From positions 21,974-85,973 of the forward strand of contig NZ_SSXA01000011.1 in assembly GCF_021698975.1 (NCBI RefSeq): a stretch of 64,000 nt of DNA, written 5' to 3'. How positions within the stretch are numbered: the stretch's first letter is position 1; each line of letters begins with the position of its first letter. Positions 26,948 through 36,500 of the stretch are shown piece after piece. A program made the position numbers and the translations under genes. This DNA comes from Blastococcus sp. KM273128 (lineage in GTDB: Bacteria; Actinomycetota; Actinomycetes; Mycobacteriales; Geodermatophilaceae). The notes beneath the pieces were generated by a model. It was not told the DNA's origin and searched no databases. It was given only the letters and a program-made list of their open reading frames with translations.

Positions 26948-27423
26948 GCGGCGGACGGTAACAGCGGCGGCACGGGCTGCGCCCGGACCACCGGCCCGCC
27001 GCGCGGGATCGCGGCCGTGACCACGCCGGACGTACTCCCGGCCGGCCACCGGCACCTCCCCTGGTCACCGGGGCCCGCTGGACCTCCGGTCACGGGCGAC
27101 GCATCCCGCGGACCTGCGGCAGGCAACCGGGTGCTCCCAGGACGCCGGACCGGCGGGGCGGGCGGTTGCGGTCGGCCGCGCCGCGCCCGATCCTCATCCC
27201 GCCCCCCGACCGGAAGACCCGACATGAGCACCTAGCCCGGACCCGTCGCGTCGTCGTCTCCCGTGCCGGGCAGGGGTCCGCGGCACGGACTGCTGGCGGT
27301 CGACGACGTCGTGACCCTGACCGACGTCCCTGGCCGCCCCAGGTGATCGCTGCCTCCCGACGCGGGGGAAGGCTTCCGCCGCACCGACGGTTGACGCGAC
27401 GCCACCCACCCTCAGGAGCCCAC
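26948..27423. other. intergenic region, no supported gene
   Basis: About 480 bp between the MBL-fold gene and the nhaA leader ORF. Open frames here are compositional shadows with implausible Arg/Pro/Gly-rich products. A TTGACG element at 27391-27396 could serve as a -35 box for nhaA, but I cannot place a convincing -10. No riboswitch was recognised. Confidence 0.4.
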
Positions 27424-27630
27424 GTGCGCACCACGGCCGATCACGACCAACTACCCACCGACGATCGGTGTCCCGAGGCCCCCGGCGACGTGGCCGGTCA
27501 GGCGACCACCTCGGCGCCGCTCGGACGTCCCGCGGGGAGCGCCTCCGCCGGCACGCCCACCACCAGCCGGCACCCGGTCCGCGCGCGACCGACCGGGCTG
27601 CGGACGAGCCGGACCGGGCACCCGGCGTGA
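27424..27630 (+). CDS. possible small leader ORF upstream of nhaA
   Basis: GTG 27424 is preceded by AGGAG five bases upstream and opens a 68-codon frame. Its TGA stop overlaps the nhaA GTG start (GTGA at 27627-27630), the kind of coupling seen for real genes here. The predicted product is Thr/Pro/Arg-rich, hydrophilic and probably disordered, with no recognised domain. It may be a regulatory leader rather than a functional protein, or chance. Confidence 0.3.
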   Translation: MRTTADHDQLPTDDRCPEAPGDVAGQATTSAPLGRPAGSASAGTPTTSRHPVRARPTGLRTSRTGHPA

Positions 27631-29507
27631 TCAGGTTGGCGCACGGCGACCGGAACTCCCAGACCCGCGCTCAGCGGCGATCGCTGCGCGGGCAGCTGTC
27701 CGGGCCGCTCCGGCGGTACCTGGCCACCGAGGCGGGCAGCGCGAGCCTCCTCCTGGCGGCCACCCTCTCCGCGCTCGCCTGGGCCAACTCACCCTGGTCG
27801 GCCTCCTACGAGGCGCTGTGGCACGCGGAGGCCTCGCTGTCGGTCGGCGGCTGGGCGCTGTCGATGGATCTGGAGCACTGGGTCAACGACGGCCTGATCG
27901 CGTTGTTCTTCTTCGTCATCGGTCTGGAGGTCCGCCGTGAGTTCTCCATCGGAGAGCTCACCAACCGGCGCCGGGCCACGATCCCCGCCCTGGCCGCGAT
28001 CGGTGGCCTGACCGTCCCCGCCGTGCTGTACCTGCTGATGGTCCCCGAGGGCGAGGCGGCACGAGGGTGGGGTGTCGTCATCGGCACCGACACGGCCTTC
28101 ATGCTCGGCGCGCTCGCCGTGGTCGGGCCCACCTTCGCCACCCAGCTGCGGGTCTTCCTCCTCACCCTCACCGTCATCGACGACATCGTGGCCGTGAGCG
28201 TCATCGGTCTCTTCTACTCCGGTGCTCTCGACGTCCTGCCGTTGCTGCTCATGGTTGCGCTGGGCGCCCTGCTGGCCCTGTTGAGCCGCCTGGCCGTCTG
28301 GCGGGCCTGGCCGTTCGTGATGATCGCCCTCCTCCTGTGGCTGGCCACACTGGAGGCGGGGCTGCACGCCTCCGTCGCCGGCATGCTCGGCGGCCTTCTC
28401 GTCGCCGCGCGCTCGCCGGCCCGCGAGGCCGTGGAGGGGGCAGCGCACCGCTTCCGCGCCTTCCGGCAGTCCCCCATGGTCGACGTCGGCCGGTCGGCCC
28501 GGCGGGGGCTCCAGCAGGCCATCTCGGTCAACGAGCGGCTCCAGGCGGTGCTGCACCCGTGGACCGGGTACGTGATCGTCCCGCTGTTCGCCTTCGCGAA
28601 CGCCGGGGTCGACCTGCGCGGTGGGGTGCTGTCCGAGGCGCTGTCCTCGGCGGTCACCTGGGGTGTCGCCTCCGCGCTGGTGATCGGCAAGGTCGTGGGG
28701 ATCGGCCTGACCGCCCTGGCCGCGGTGCGCCTGGGCCTCGGCCGCCTGCCGCAGGGGGTGGCCCCCGGGCACGTGATGGGCGGCGGCGCCCTGTGCGGGA
28801 TCGGGTTCACCGTCTCGCTGCTCATCGCCGGGCTCGCCTTCGACGACCCGGCGTTGCAGGACCAGGCCACGGTCGGCGTCTTCCTCGCCGCCCTGCTCGC
28901 CACCACCCTCGGGTGGTCGATCTTCCGGGCGACCGCGCGACGCGGTCAGACGGACGCCGACCTGCCGCGGTTCCTCGACCGGGACGTCGACCCGGGGATC
29001 GACCACGTCGCCGGGCCGGCCGACGCCCCGCTGACCCTGGTGGAGTACGGCGACTTCGAGTGCCCGTTCTGCGCCCGGACCACGGGGGTGACCCGTGAGT
29101 TGAGGGACCGGTTCGGACCGCGGCTGCGGTACGTCTTCCGGCACCTCCCGCTGACCGACGTGCACCCCAACGCCGAACTCGCCGCGCGGGCGGCCGTCGC
29201 CGCTGCCGCGCAGGGCCGCTTCTGGGAGATGCACGACCAGCTGTTCCTCCATCAGGACCAGCTGGATTTCGAGGACCTGGCGGGGTACGCCGCGGACCTC
29301 GATCTGGACGTGGAGAGGTTCCTGCGGGACCTCGACGACGAGGCGACGGCGGCCAGGATCCGCGCCGACGTCGCCAGCGCCGAGGCCAGCGGCGCGCGGG
29401 GGACGCCGACCTTCTTCGTCAACGGTCGGCGGCACGTCGGACCGCACGATGCCCAGACGCTGACCGAGGCCCTCGAACGGGGCGTCGAGCAGGGTTCCCC
29501 GAGGTAG
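27627..29507 (+). CDS. nhaA: NhaA Na+/H+ antiporter fused to a DsbA-like thioredoxin domain
   Basis: 626 residues. Residues ~30-430 are NhaA with about twelve helices, [29 protein letters not shown] and the transport Asp pair Asp185-Asp186 ([12 protein letters not shown]). Residues ~445-620 form a DsbA/thioredoxin_4 domain with active-site C479-P-F-C482 and [20 protein letters not shown]. The antiporter exchanges Na+ for H+. The redox domain would hang on the far side of the last helix. This fusion recurs in actinobacteria; its purpose is unknown. The leader ORF stop overlaps its GTG start. Confidence 0.9.
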   Translation: MIRLAHGDRNSQTRAQRRSLRGQLSGPLRRYLATEAGSASLLLAATLSALAWANSPWSASYEALWHAEASLSVGGWALSMDLEHWVNDGLIALFFFVIGLEVRREFSIGELTNRRRATIPALAAIGGLTVPAVLYLLMVPEGEAARGWGVVIGTDTAFMLGALAVVGPTFATQLRVFLLTLTVIDDIVAVSVIGLFYSGALDVLPLLLMVALGALLALLSRLAVWRAWPFVMIALLLWLATLEAGLHASVAGMLGGLLVAARSPAREAVEGAAHRFRAFRQSPMVDVGRSARRGLQQAISVNERLQAVLHPWTGYVIVPLFAFANAGVDLRGGVLSEALSSAVTWGVASALVIGKVVGIGLTALAAVRLGLGRLPQGVAPGHVMGGGALCGIGFTVSLLIAGLAFDDPALQDQATVGVFLAALLATTLGWSIFRATARRGQTDADLPRFLDRDVDPGIDHVAGPADAPLTLVEYGDFECPFCARTTGVTRELRDRFGPRLRYVFRHLPLTDVHPNAELAARAAVAAAAQGRFWEMHDQLFLHQDQLDFEDLAGYAADLDLDVERFLRDLDDEATAARIRADVASAEASGARGTPTFFVNGRRHVGPHDAQTLTEALERGVEQGSPR

Positions 29508-29627
29508 CCGGGACGGAGGTCACGGGGCGCCTACCGCCGCAGCGTCCGTCGGCCGACCGCCGACGCGGTGCCGCCGGCCCTCGGGGCCAGGCAGGTCGGC
29601 GCGACCGTACGGTGGCCGGGCACGAAC

Positions 29628-29670
29628 GCCACGGCCGCCGCCACAGAGATTCCGTGGCGGCGGCCGTGGC
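29628..29670. terminator. 17-bp stem hairpin, native terminator between nhaA and nrdJ
   Basis: Arms 29628-29644 and 29654-29670 are perfect 17-bp complements with a 9-base loop. It lies outside the transposon's left end, so it is the original chromosomal sequence. It would terminate nhaA from the left and, in the uninterrupted chromosome, nrdJ from the right. Confidence 0.7.
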
Positions 29671-29808
29671 CACCTGCGGGCTGTCGTACCTATGCGGGGC
29701 GAGGTGCGTGACGCCTGCTCGTGCGGGTCAGCGGCGCCCGTCCGGTGCAGATCCGCCGCGTCATGCGGTGGAACCCCGAGGGCGCCGCCGGCCCGACGAG
29801 CAGCGCCG

Positions 29809-29813
29809 TCAGC
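29809..29813. repeat. left copy of the 5-bp target-site duplication TCAGC
   Basis: TCAGC directly precedes the TGT left terminus at 29814. The identical pentamer follows the ACA right terminus at 49151-49155. A 5-bp duplication is the known product of Tn7/Tn5053/Mu-type insertion. Confidence 0.88.
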
Positions 29814-29858
29814 TGTCGATGGCCATTCAATGTCCAGTTCAACGGCCACGAAATGTCC
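29814..29858. repeat. transposon left end with two transposase-binding repeats
   Basis: After the TGT terminus, two copies of GGCCA-N3-AATGTCC lie at 29821-29835 and 29844-29858, in the same orientation and 23 bp apart. Arrays of such ~20-bp sites are where TnsB/TniA/MuA-type transposases bind. The same motif recurs, inverted, at the right end. Confidence 0.82.
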
Positions 29859-29893
29859 GGTGGGCGCGGCGTGGTGGCCCCGTTCGCCAACGA

Positions 29894-29928
29894 CAGCAGG
29901 CCCGCACCGGAACGGTGCGGGCCTGCTG
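29894..29928. terminator. 16-bp stem hairpin just inside the left end
   Basis: Arms 29894-29909 and 29913-29928 are perfect complements with a GAA loop. It follows the stop of the leftward zinc-finger-repeat gene (29965) and precedes the transposon end, so it can stop cargo transcription from leaving the element, or nhaA transcription from entering. Confidence 0.7.
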
Positions 29929-29964
29929 CTCGGCCGCCATCGTGCGCCGTGGTCGGCGCTTCGG

Positions 29965-30888
29965 TCAGTTCCCGGGGGCCGTGACGCCAGAGGCTTCCTC
30001 GACCACCGCCCAGTCGGCGGCGCACGTCGCGCAGGTCGCCACCGACCCGGCGTGCGACTCCGAGTGCGTGCGCAGGAGAACCCGGGAGGCGACGGCGGCG
30101 ACGTTCACGCGGTACTGCCGCTCCCGGAAGTACCGCTGGCCACGGTCGACGCTCTCGGTGATGACGTCGCACACGGCCCCGACGAGACTCATCCCGCCCG
30201 ACATGTACCCGACGTCGGTGAGCACCTCCCTGGCACCGCCGGCCTCGGCTGCCGCCGCTACCGCAGCCTCCACCGCCTCGCGCAGGTCCTGGCCCCCGTC
30301 CATGTACCCGTGGCGGAGGAGGACGTCGCGCGCGGCCTCGGCCTCGGTGGCGTTCGCGATCGCATCGGAGACCGCCTCGCTCAGGTCCTGCGCTCCCGGC
30401 ATGAACCCGGCCCCAGCCAACATCTCGATCGCCGAATCGGCTTTGGCCGCCATCGCCACCGCCTGGTGCACCGCCTCGCACAGGCTCTGGGCCCCGGACA
30501 GGAGCTCGGCCGTGAGCAGCACGTCGGTGACGGCCTCGCTCTCGGCGGCGTCCGAGACCGCGGCCTGCACTGCCTCGCGCAGGTCCTGGTCCCCGTCCAT
30601 GTACCCGTGGTCCATCAACACGTCGGTGGCCGCGTCGATCTGCTGTTCCGCGGCTGCGAGGCGGGCAGCCAGCGATCCCAGCAGCTGGACCCGGGAGGAC
30701 GTCTCCTCGCTGCCCGGCTGGCCGGCGTCCATCAGCCGCGCGACGTCGATCGACAGGCCGTCTTCGACCAGCACGCCGCGGACCAGCTCGGTCGCCGTGG
30801 ACAGGCAGTCGGCACAGAGCGCGGTCGGCGCCGTGGCCGACGCGCGGCCGCAGAACGAGCAGTGGACGGGACGGGTGGTGGTGCGCAC
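29965..30888 (-). CDS. zinc-finger protein with five ~33-residue repeats
   Basis: 307 residues. The N-terminus has CSFCGRAS and LCADCL (Cys10, 13, 25, 28), a C4 zinc ribbon like that of ClpX. Residues ~87-251 hold five ~33-residue repeats sharing DVL...GYM.G.QDLREAV..AV..A.E. The C-terminus has another CATC pair (Cys286, 289). Repeats are mostly helical with a conserved GYMDG-type turn, suggesting a solenoid. I do not recognise the family. GTG 30888 follows AGGAGG. It is transposon cargo next to the left end; function unknown, possibly protein binding. Confidence 0.72.
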   Translation of the reverse strand: MRTTTRPVHCSFCGRASATAPTALCADCLSTATELVRGVLVEDGLSIDVARLMDAGQPGSEETSSRVQLLGSLAARLAAAEQQIDAATDVLMDHGYMDGDQDLREAVQAAVSDAAESEAVTDVLLTAELLSGAQSLCEAVHQAVAMAAKADSAIEMLAGAGFMPGAQDLSEAVSDAIANATEAEAARDVLLRHGYMDGGQDLREAVEAAVAAAAEAGGAREVLTDVGYMSGGMSLVGAVCDVITESVDRGQRYFRERQYRVNVAAVASRVLLRTHSESHAGSVATCATCAADWAVVEEASGVTAPGN

Positions 30889-31462
30889 GGGAATCCTCCT
30901 GGGACGGATCGGGGGCGGGCTCCTTGCCTGCCGTGACCCGGACCGTCCAATTGCTCCCGGGGTGCGCAGTCGTCTCCCACAGGGTCCGTCGGCGACTGTC
31001 CCGGTTCTCCGCTGGGGCTGTCACCGTCTGCTCGACCTCGTCGACGTTGAAGAGCGAGAGTTGCCCGGCGACCTTCGACCTGCTCATGCTCGCCACGGTC
31101 CGTGGCGCTACCGGGGCGTCACGCATCTCGCCGCGGGTTCCGGCAGGACCGTCGGCCCGTCCGACGAGCGACACCTGCGCGGGTCGATTCCGACGAGCGA
31201 CACTGGTCGTCCAGCGAACGACACTCGTGGCGGCCGCCGGCGACGTTGGTTTCCGCGGGGAACTCCGGTTCGGTCGGACCGGCGGCCTCCCCTGCCGTGC
31301 TTACGGATGCGGACAGCCGGGTCGACGACGCGGCAGGCCGACGTCGTCGAAGAGGCGGCTCACCGTCCGGTGGCCCCCCAGTTCGCGGGCGATCGCCTAC
31401 ACGCCTCACCTGGTCGATGTGCCGATAACGCACCGGCTGCTCGCGTCGGGCGGGACGACGTC
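30889..31462. other. cargo intergenic region with repeats and decayed sequence
   Basis: About 570 bp without an intact gene. It contains two direct CGACGAGCGACAC copies (about 31175 and 31198) and a related GCGAACGACACTCG (about 31217), spaced ~20-25 bp like small transposon-end repeats. A - strand frame begins MSRSKVAGQLSLFNVDEVEQ at about 31084 but runs out of frame into the zinc-finger gene. The region looks like debris of an earlier insertion. Confidence 0.4.
31300..31440 (-). pseudogene. decayed helix-turn-helix fragment
   Basis: On the - strand one frame reads RYRHIDQVRRVG and, after a shift, another reads AIARELGGHRTVSRLFDDVG then LPRRRPG before a stop. Together these resemble the helix-turn-helix start of a recombinase- or transposase-like protein, broken by a frameshift and an in-frame stop (TAG directly before AIARE). 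Flanking repeats support a degraded mobile element. Identification is tentative. Confidence 0.35.
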
Positions 31463-32251
31463 CTACGCGATGGCGCTCCCGGACTCCCGCCAGCGCTGCT
31501 CCAGATCGGCCCTCCAGCCCTCCGGCGGCGGCCACGGCACACCCCACGCCGCCAGCGTGGCCTGCGACCAGCCGCCGCCGGTCGACCGGGCGTTCTCGAT
31601 CTCGGCGGGGCTGGGCAGATGCACGTCGTCGGCGATCGACGCCGCGGTGATCAGCGGCGGCTCTGCCTTCTGCAGGCACGTCAGGCTGCAGTAGATCCGC
31701 TCCCGCCCGTCCCGGCTCCGCCGGCCCGGGAAGCAGTGCCTGGCCGCCCGCCGCGGCTGGCCGCAGCCGTCGCACACGGGCTGTCTCCCTTCCGGCTCGG
31801 TCTCCCGCCGCCGCGGCGCCGGCAGCGTCCCGTCCGGTCCGACCGGCGGGGGCGACGGCTCGGGCGCCAGATGCCAGTCGTGGAGGATGACCCGCATCCG
31901 CTGCTCGTTCTCGCCCCGCCGTTCGGCGTCGAGCCGGTCCAGGCGGCGCTGTTCGGCCCACGCCTCGACGCACTGCGGGTGGCAGAAGTCGCGCTTCTCG
32001 TAGACCACCATCCACGGGCTGGACCAGGCCGGCTGGCCGCAGTGGTGGCACGTGCCGTCGTTGACGATCGGCTCCGGCAGCGGGCTCACGCCCCGCCACA
32101 GCGGCTGGCGGCGGCTGCCGTCGAGGTTGGGCTTGTTGTCGGCGTACCGGCGGCACTCCGGGTCGTCGTGGACCAGCAGGCCGCCGTCGTAGACCACCCA
32201 CACGTCGAGCAGGCCCATGCAGGCCGCGCACACCGGGGGAAGGTCGTCCAC
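31463..32251 (-). CDS. multi-zinc-ribbon hypothetical protein
   Basis: 262 residues with three cysteine clusters: CAACM with Cys33; CHHCGQP with FCHPQC (Cys68, 71, 90, 94); and CDGCGQPRRAARHCF with YCSLTC (Cys160, 163, 173, 188, 192). The latter two resemble MYM/TRASH-type treble-clef fingers. Between them lies a charged helix. No catalytic domain is evident, so it may bind nucleic acid or a partner protein. GTG 32251 is assigned because sequence upstream is low-complexity. It lies 119 bp downstream of jetD in the same direction and could belong to the Wadjet operon. Confidence 0.6.
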   Translation of the reverse strand: MDDLPPVCAACMGLLDVWVVYDGGLLVHDDPECRRYADNKPNLDGSRRQPLWRGVSPLPEPIVNDGTCHHCGQPAWSSPWMVVYEKRDFCHPQCVEAWAEQRRLDRLDAERRGENEQRMRVILHDWHLAPEPSPPPVGPDGTLPAPRRRETEPEGRQPVCDGCGQPRRAARHCFPGRRSRDGRERIYCSLTCLQKAEPPLITAASIADDVHLPSPAEIENARSTGGGWSQATLAAWGVPWPPPEGWRADLEQRWRESGSAIA

Positions 32252-32370
32252 GGCCCCGCACCGTAGCCCGCGACGGCGCTCGCCCGTGGTGGCGAGGTCA
32301 CGCCGCCGGAACGACGCACGGCCGTGTGCGGGCTGCTGGCCGGGATAGGTCACGGGCCCCCGGAAGGCGG

Positions 32371-33594
32371 TCAGCTCGCCGAGGCCACGGTCGAGAGCGC
32401 GTCCTCGACCAGGTCGAAGCGGACGAACTCCTGCTCCAGGCGCACCGCCGGCCCGTACGCGTCGGTGCGCAGCGCCGTGTACAGGGCCTGCTCGGCCTCG
32501 GTGAGATGCACCAGCACATCTGTGCGCGGTGTTCGCTCGGTGCTCCAGAACGGGCGGTGCGCCAGCAGCGTCTCGGTGTCCATCAGCACGCTGGTGGTGT
32601 GCGGGGCGATCCGCCGGACCGCGGCGAGCATGGCGAAGCCGTGGGTGTCGATGTCGCCCCAGTAGCGGACGGCGACCTTGTCGCGCCACGGCAGCGTGGC
32701 CAGCAGCTCGTCGACGCCGTAGCCGGCGCCCCACAGCACGAGCCGGCCCGGTGCGGCTGGGGCCGTGCGGAACGACGTCTTGTTCTCCAGCACCAGCAGC
32801 TCCGTGATGGTGCGCCCCACCGGGTCGAAGGCGGCCAGCGTCGAGACATCCCACTCGACGTCGGCGTCCCCTTCTCCGGGCACGCCGAGGGCGGCGGCGT
32901 CGCCGCGGATCCTGATGCGGCGACCGTCCTCGGCGAAACCGAACCGGGCAGCGAACGACCGGCCGGTCGGCTCGATCGCCTCGGCCGGCAGCAGCGCCTC
33001 CAGCAGCCGGCCGAGGAGGCCGGTGTTGCGTTCGAGGACCTTCGTGTGCACGCCGGCGAGCGGGATCTGCCGCGGGAAGATCCCAGGGCGGGGATGCTCG
33101 CGAATCCATCCGGCCAGCTCCAGCAGCAGCGGCCAGTCGTCGGTGGCGGCGAGCACGTCGTGGGGCCGCTGCAGGGCAACCCGGGCGGCGGCCGGGTCGA
33201 GCTTCTCGGCGCGCTGGAGCGCGTCGGCAAACCGGGCCGCGTCGGCAGCGTGCGTGCGGCCCAGTAGCCGTAAGGCGTCCTGCGGCGTCGGCACGATCGC
33301 CGCCACCGGCAGCTGCTGGGTGCCGACCCCGCCGACGCGCATCGGTCGGGTTTGCAGCTGCCAGCCCTCGCGATCGGCGGCCGCGGCCAGGTCCCGGGCC
33401 CACGCGGACGCGTCGGCGAACCGCGTGGCCAGCTCGTCGCGGCTGGGGCCGGGCAGGCGGACCCGCAGGGGAAACGCCGTCCAGGCCTCGGGGTCGGCGT
33501 GCAGATCGCGTAGCAGCGCGCCACGCTCCCACCTGGTCGTCACGGCAGCCTTGACGGCCGCCGCGGTCGTCCAGCCTGTCCGCGCGGCGCTCAC
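32371..33594 (-). CDS. jetD: Wadjet protein JetD (DUF3322-DUF2220 nuclease subunit)
   Basis: 407 residues. The N-terminal half corresponds to DUF3322 and the C-terminal half to DUF2220, a TOPRIM-like nuclease. Candidate metal ligands are Glu270 in LLVLENKTSF and Asp314/Asp316 in YWGDIDTHGF. JetD cleaves circular DNA after the SMC complex JetABC has extruded it, which is how Wadjet limits plasmids. The start overlaps jetC by 4 bp, as the last subunit of the conserved jetABCD order. Confidence 0.9.
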   Translation of the reverse strand: MSAARTGWTTAAAVKAAVTTRWERGALLRDLHADPEAWTAFPLRVRLPGPSRDELATRFADASAWARDLAAAADREGWQLQTRPMRVGGVGTQQLPVAAIVPTPQDALRLLGRTHAADAARFADALQRAEKLDPAAARVALQRPHDVLAATDDWPLLLELAGWIREHPRPGIFPRQIPLAGVHTKVLERNTGLLGRLLEALLPAEAIEPTGRSFAARFGFAEDGRRIRIRGDAAALGVPGEGDADVEWDVSTLAAFDPVGRTITELLVLENKTSFRTAPAAPGRLVLWGAGYGVDELLATLPWRDKVAVRYWGDIDTHGFAMLAAVRRIAPHTTSVLMDTETLLAHRPFWSTERTPRTDVLVHLTEAEQALYTALRTDAYGPAVRLEQEFVRFDLVEDALSTVASAS

Positions 33595-36500
33595 GACGTC
33601 CCGCCGGGGACGTCGAAAGCCTCGATGTCCTCGACGTCCGGCTCGGCCGGCGCAGCTTCACCGTGCTCGACGCCGTCGAGGACCGAGCCGGGGTCGGGCG
33701 CTTCGTCGGCCGGGTCGGTGACCGTGGTCGCGGTGCGCGCGGCGCGCCGTCCCTGAACCCACTGCGTCCGGGTCGCCTGGTACTCGGCGATCGGCATGGT
33801 GAACAGCCGGCTGCGGGGATCCTCGCTGCGGACGTAGCCGACCGCCTGCACGAACGGCTCGATCGTGCCGATCTTCTGCAGCGGCGTCACGACCAGCAGC
33901 TGCAGATCCAGCCGCTGGAAGAGCTCCAAGCCGAACCGGGTCGATTCGTCGGAGCCACGTCCGAACGCCTCGTCGATCATCACGAACCGGAAGGCGTTCG
34001 TGTGCCCGCCCGCCAGGCCGTACTGGTAGGACAGCGAGGCGGCCAGGATCGTGTAGGCCAGCTTCTCCTTCTGACCGCCGGACTTCCCGCCGGAGTCGGT
34101 GTAGTGCTCGACCGGGGCGTCTTCCTCCCGGGTGCGCTCGGAGGCGGCGAAGGTGTGCCAGTTGCGGACGTCGGTGACCTTGTCGGTCCATGTCTTGTCC
34201 GCGTTGGCCGATCCCTCGCGGCCCTTGAACCGGTCCAGCAGTTCCTTGACCTTGAGGAACCGCTCCTCGGCGTAGGCCTCGTCGTCGGCCAGCAGGGTGT
34301 TCGCCGTGACCTCGCGCAGATCCGCGCGGAACCGGCGGATGTCCTCCTCCACCGTCGGCTCGTTCTCCAGCCGGATGTAGGTGCCCTGCCGGTAGTCGAT
34401 GTCGACCAGCGCGGTGTTGATCGTCGCGATTCGCCCGCTGATCTTGCGGGACTCGGTGTCGAGGAAGTGGCTGAAGGTGACCAGTTCGTGGATGGCGTTG
34501 GTCTGCAGCTGCTCGCGGAAGTCGGCCTCGTAGCTGGGCAGGTCGTCGGTCCGTAGCCGCTCCTGCAGCGTGATGTAGTCGCCGCGGGCGTCGGCGTCGG
34601 TGCCGATCTCGTCGACGACCTGCGGCCAAAGCGCGGCGAAATCCTTCATGGCGGCCACCAGCGAGCGCCCGCTGCGCTCCCGGGTGCTCGACGCCCGCCC
34701 CTGCTCGGCGGTGAGCGCTTCGGTCACCCGTCGTCCCCAGGCGTCGCACTCCTCGATGTCGGTCGGCTCGGGGCCGGCAGCCCGCACCGCCGCGGTGAGC
34801 GCATCGGATGCGTCGGGGGTGATCTGGGGAGCCCCCAGTTCCTGCAGCCTGGTGCTGGCCGTGGCGTGCTGGGCGGCCCACCGGTTCCGCCGGCCGCGGG
34901 CGTCACCGACGGCCTGCTCGGCCTTGCCGATCTCGTCGAGCAGCGCCTTCGCCTGCCCCTCGGCCTGCTTCTTCTTCTCCAGCAGCTCGGTGAGCTTCGG
35001 GTTCCTGGCGATCGTGTCGTGCAGCTCGCGGGCGGCCTGGACGCCGTCGTGCTTGCCGGCGACGTCGACCGCCGCCGGGTCGGGGAACCGCTTCTCGATC
35101 TGCTCGAGGGCGTATCCGCGCTGGTTCTCCCCGCTGCGGACGGCGGTGGCCTTGTCGGCGGCCTGCTCCAGCTCGGCGACCCGGTTCCGCTGCCCCGGCA
35201 GCGCGGCGGCCAGCGCGGCCCGGCGGGCAGCGGTGTCCCAACCGAGGACGTAGAACCGGCGGTCGCCGGCGTGCCGGCGGTCGTCCTTCTCGTGCTTGGC
35301 GTTGTCCTTGATCTGCCCGGCGCGGGTGACGGCGCGGGTGTGCCGGCCCAGCTCGGCCGGGCCCGCGACGCAGGCGTGGTCGTAGCGCCGGGCGATCTCG
35401 GCGCGCAGCCACGGCGTGAACGGCGTGCCCGGGCGGATGAGCAGGTTCGCGGCCATCGTGCCTGGTCGTGGCGGATTCCCGGCGGCGGCGACGTCACCCA
35501 CGCGGTAGTACACGAGCCGCCGGCCCAGGTGGTGCTCGTCGACCCATGCGGCGACGCGGGGGTAGTGCTCCTCGACGACGAGCAGCGACAGCGCCAGCGG
35601 TCGGACCAGCCGCTCGGCGGCGGCCTCCCACTCGGCGGCGTCGGGGTCGACGGCGATCAGCTCCGCGGCGAACGGCAGGGCGGTCGGCGCCAGCCCGAGG
35701 TCGGCGGCGATCCGGCCGCGCAGCTGCGCGTCGTCCAGGGGGACGTTGGACTCCCGGCGGCCGGCCTCCTCGAGCTCGGCGTTCATCTGCTTCAGCTCGG
35801 CGCGGGCGTCCTCGAGGGCGCGCAGCGCCTGGTACTCCTGGTCTCCGGCGGCCTTCGCCGCGTCCTTCTGTTCCCGGCGGGCGGCGGTGACCGCGGTGCT
35901 GAACCTGGCCCAGTCCGCCGTGCCCTCCGGCGCGGCGACGCCGGCAGCGGCGGCAAGCTCGCGCAGCTCGGCGGCCGCGGTGCGGGCTCCGGCGAGCGCG
36001 GCCTCGGCCAGCTGCACCTGGTGCTCGGCGCGGAGGAGCTCCGCGCCGCCGGACTGCTGCACGGCGATCGCCAGCTGGGTGACGGCCTCCGACGCCGCCT
36101 CGTGCTTGGCCTTGACGGCCGTCACCCGGGCGGACAGCTCCGGCAGCCGGCTGTCGAGGTCGGCGATCGCCGCGGCGAGCAGGTCGACCCGGTGACGCTC
36201 GACGAGTGCGGCGACCGCCGCCTGGGCCTCCCGGGTGGCGGCGATCCGGGCGTCGGCTCGGTCGTAGGCGGCGGCGTGCTCGGCGACCGGTTCGAGCTTC
36301 TCCAGCTGCTGGCGGGCGGTGACGACCAGCTCGTAGGCGCGGGTCAGGTCGCCCCAGTGCTCGAGGATCGCCGCGATCTTCGACCGGGCGTCGACCGGAT
36401 CGAGCATGTGCGCCCGCACGAACGCGGTCAGGTCACCGACCGACTTCATCGAGACCGTCTGCACCAGCAGGTCCAGCGCCCCCGGGCCGACGCCCAGCTG

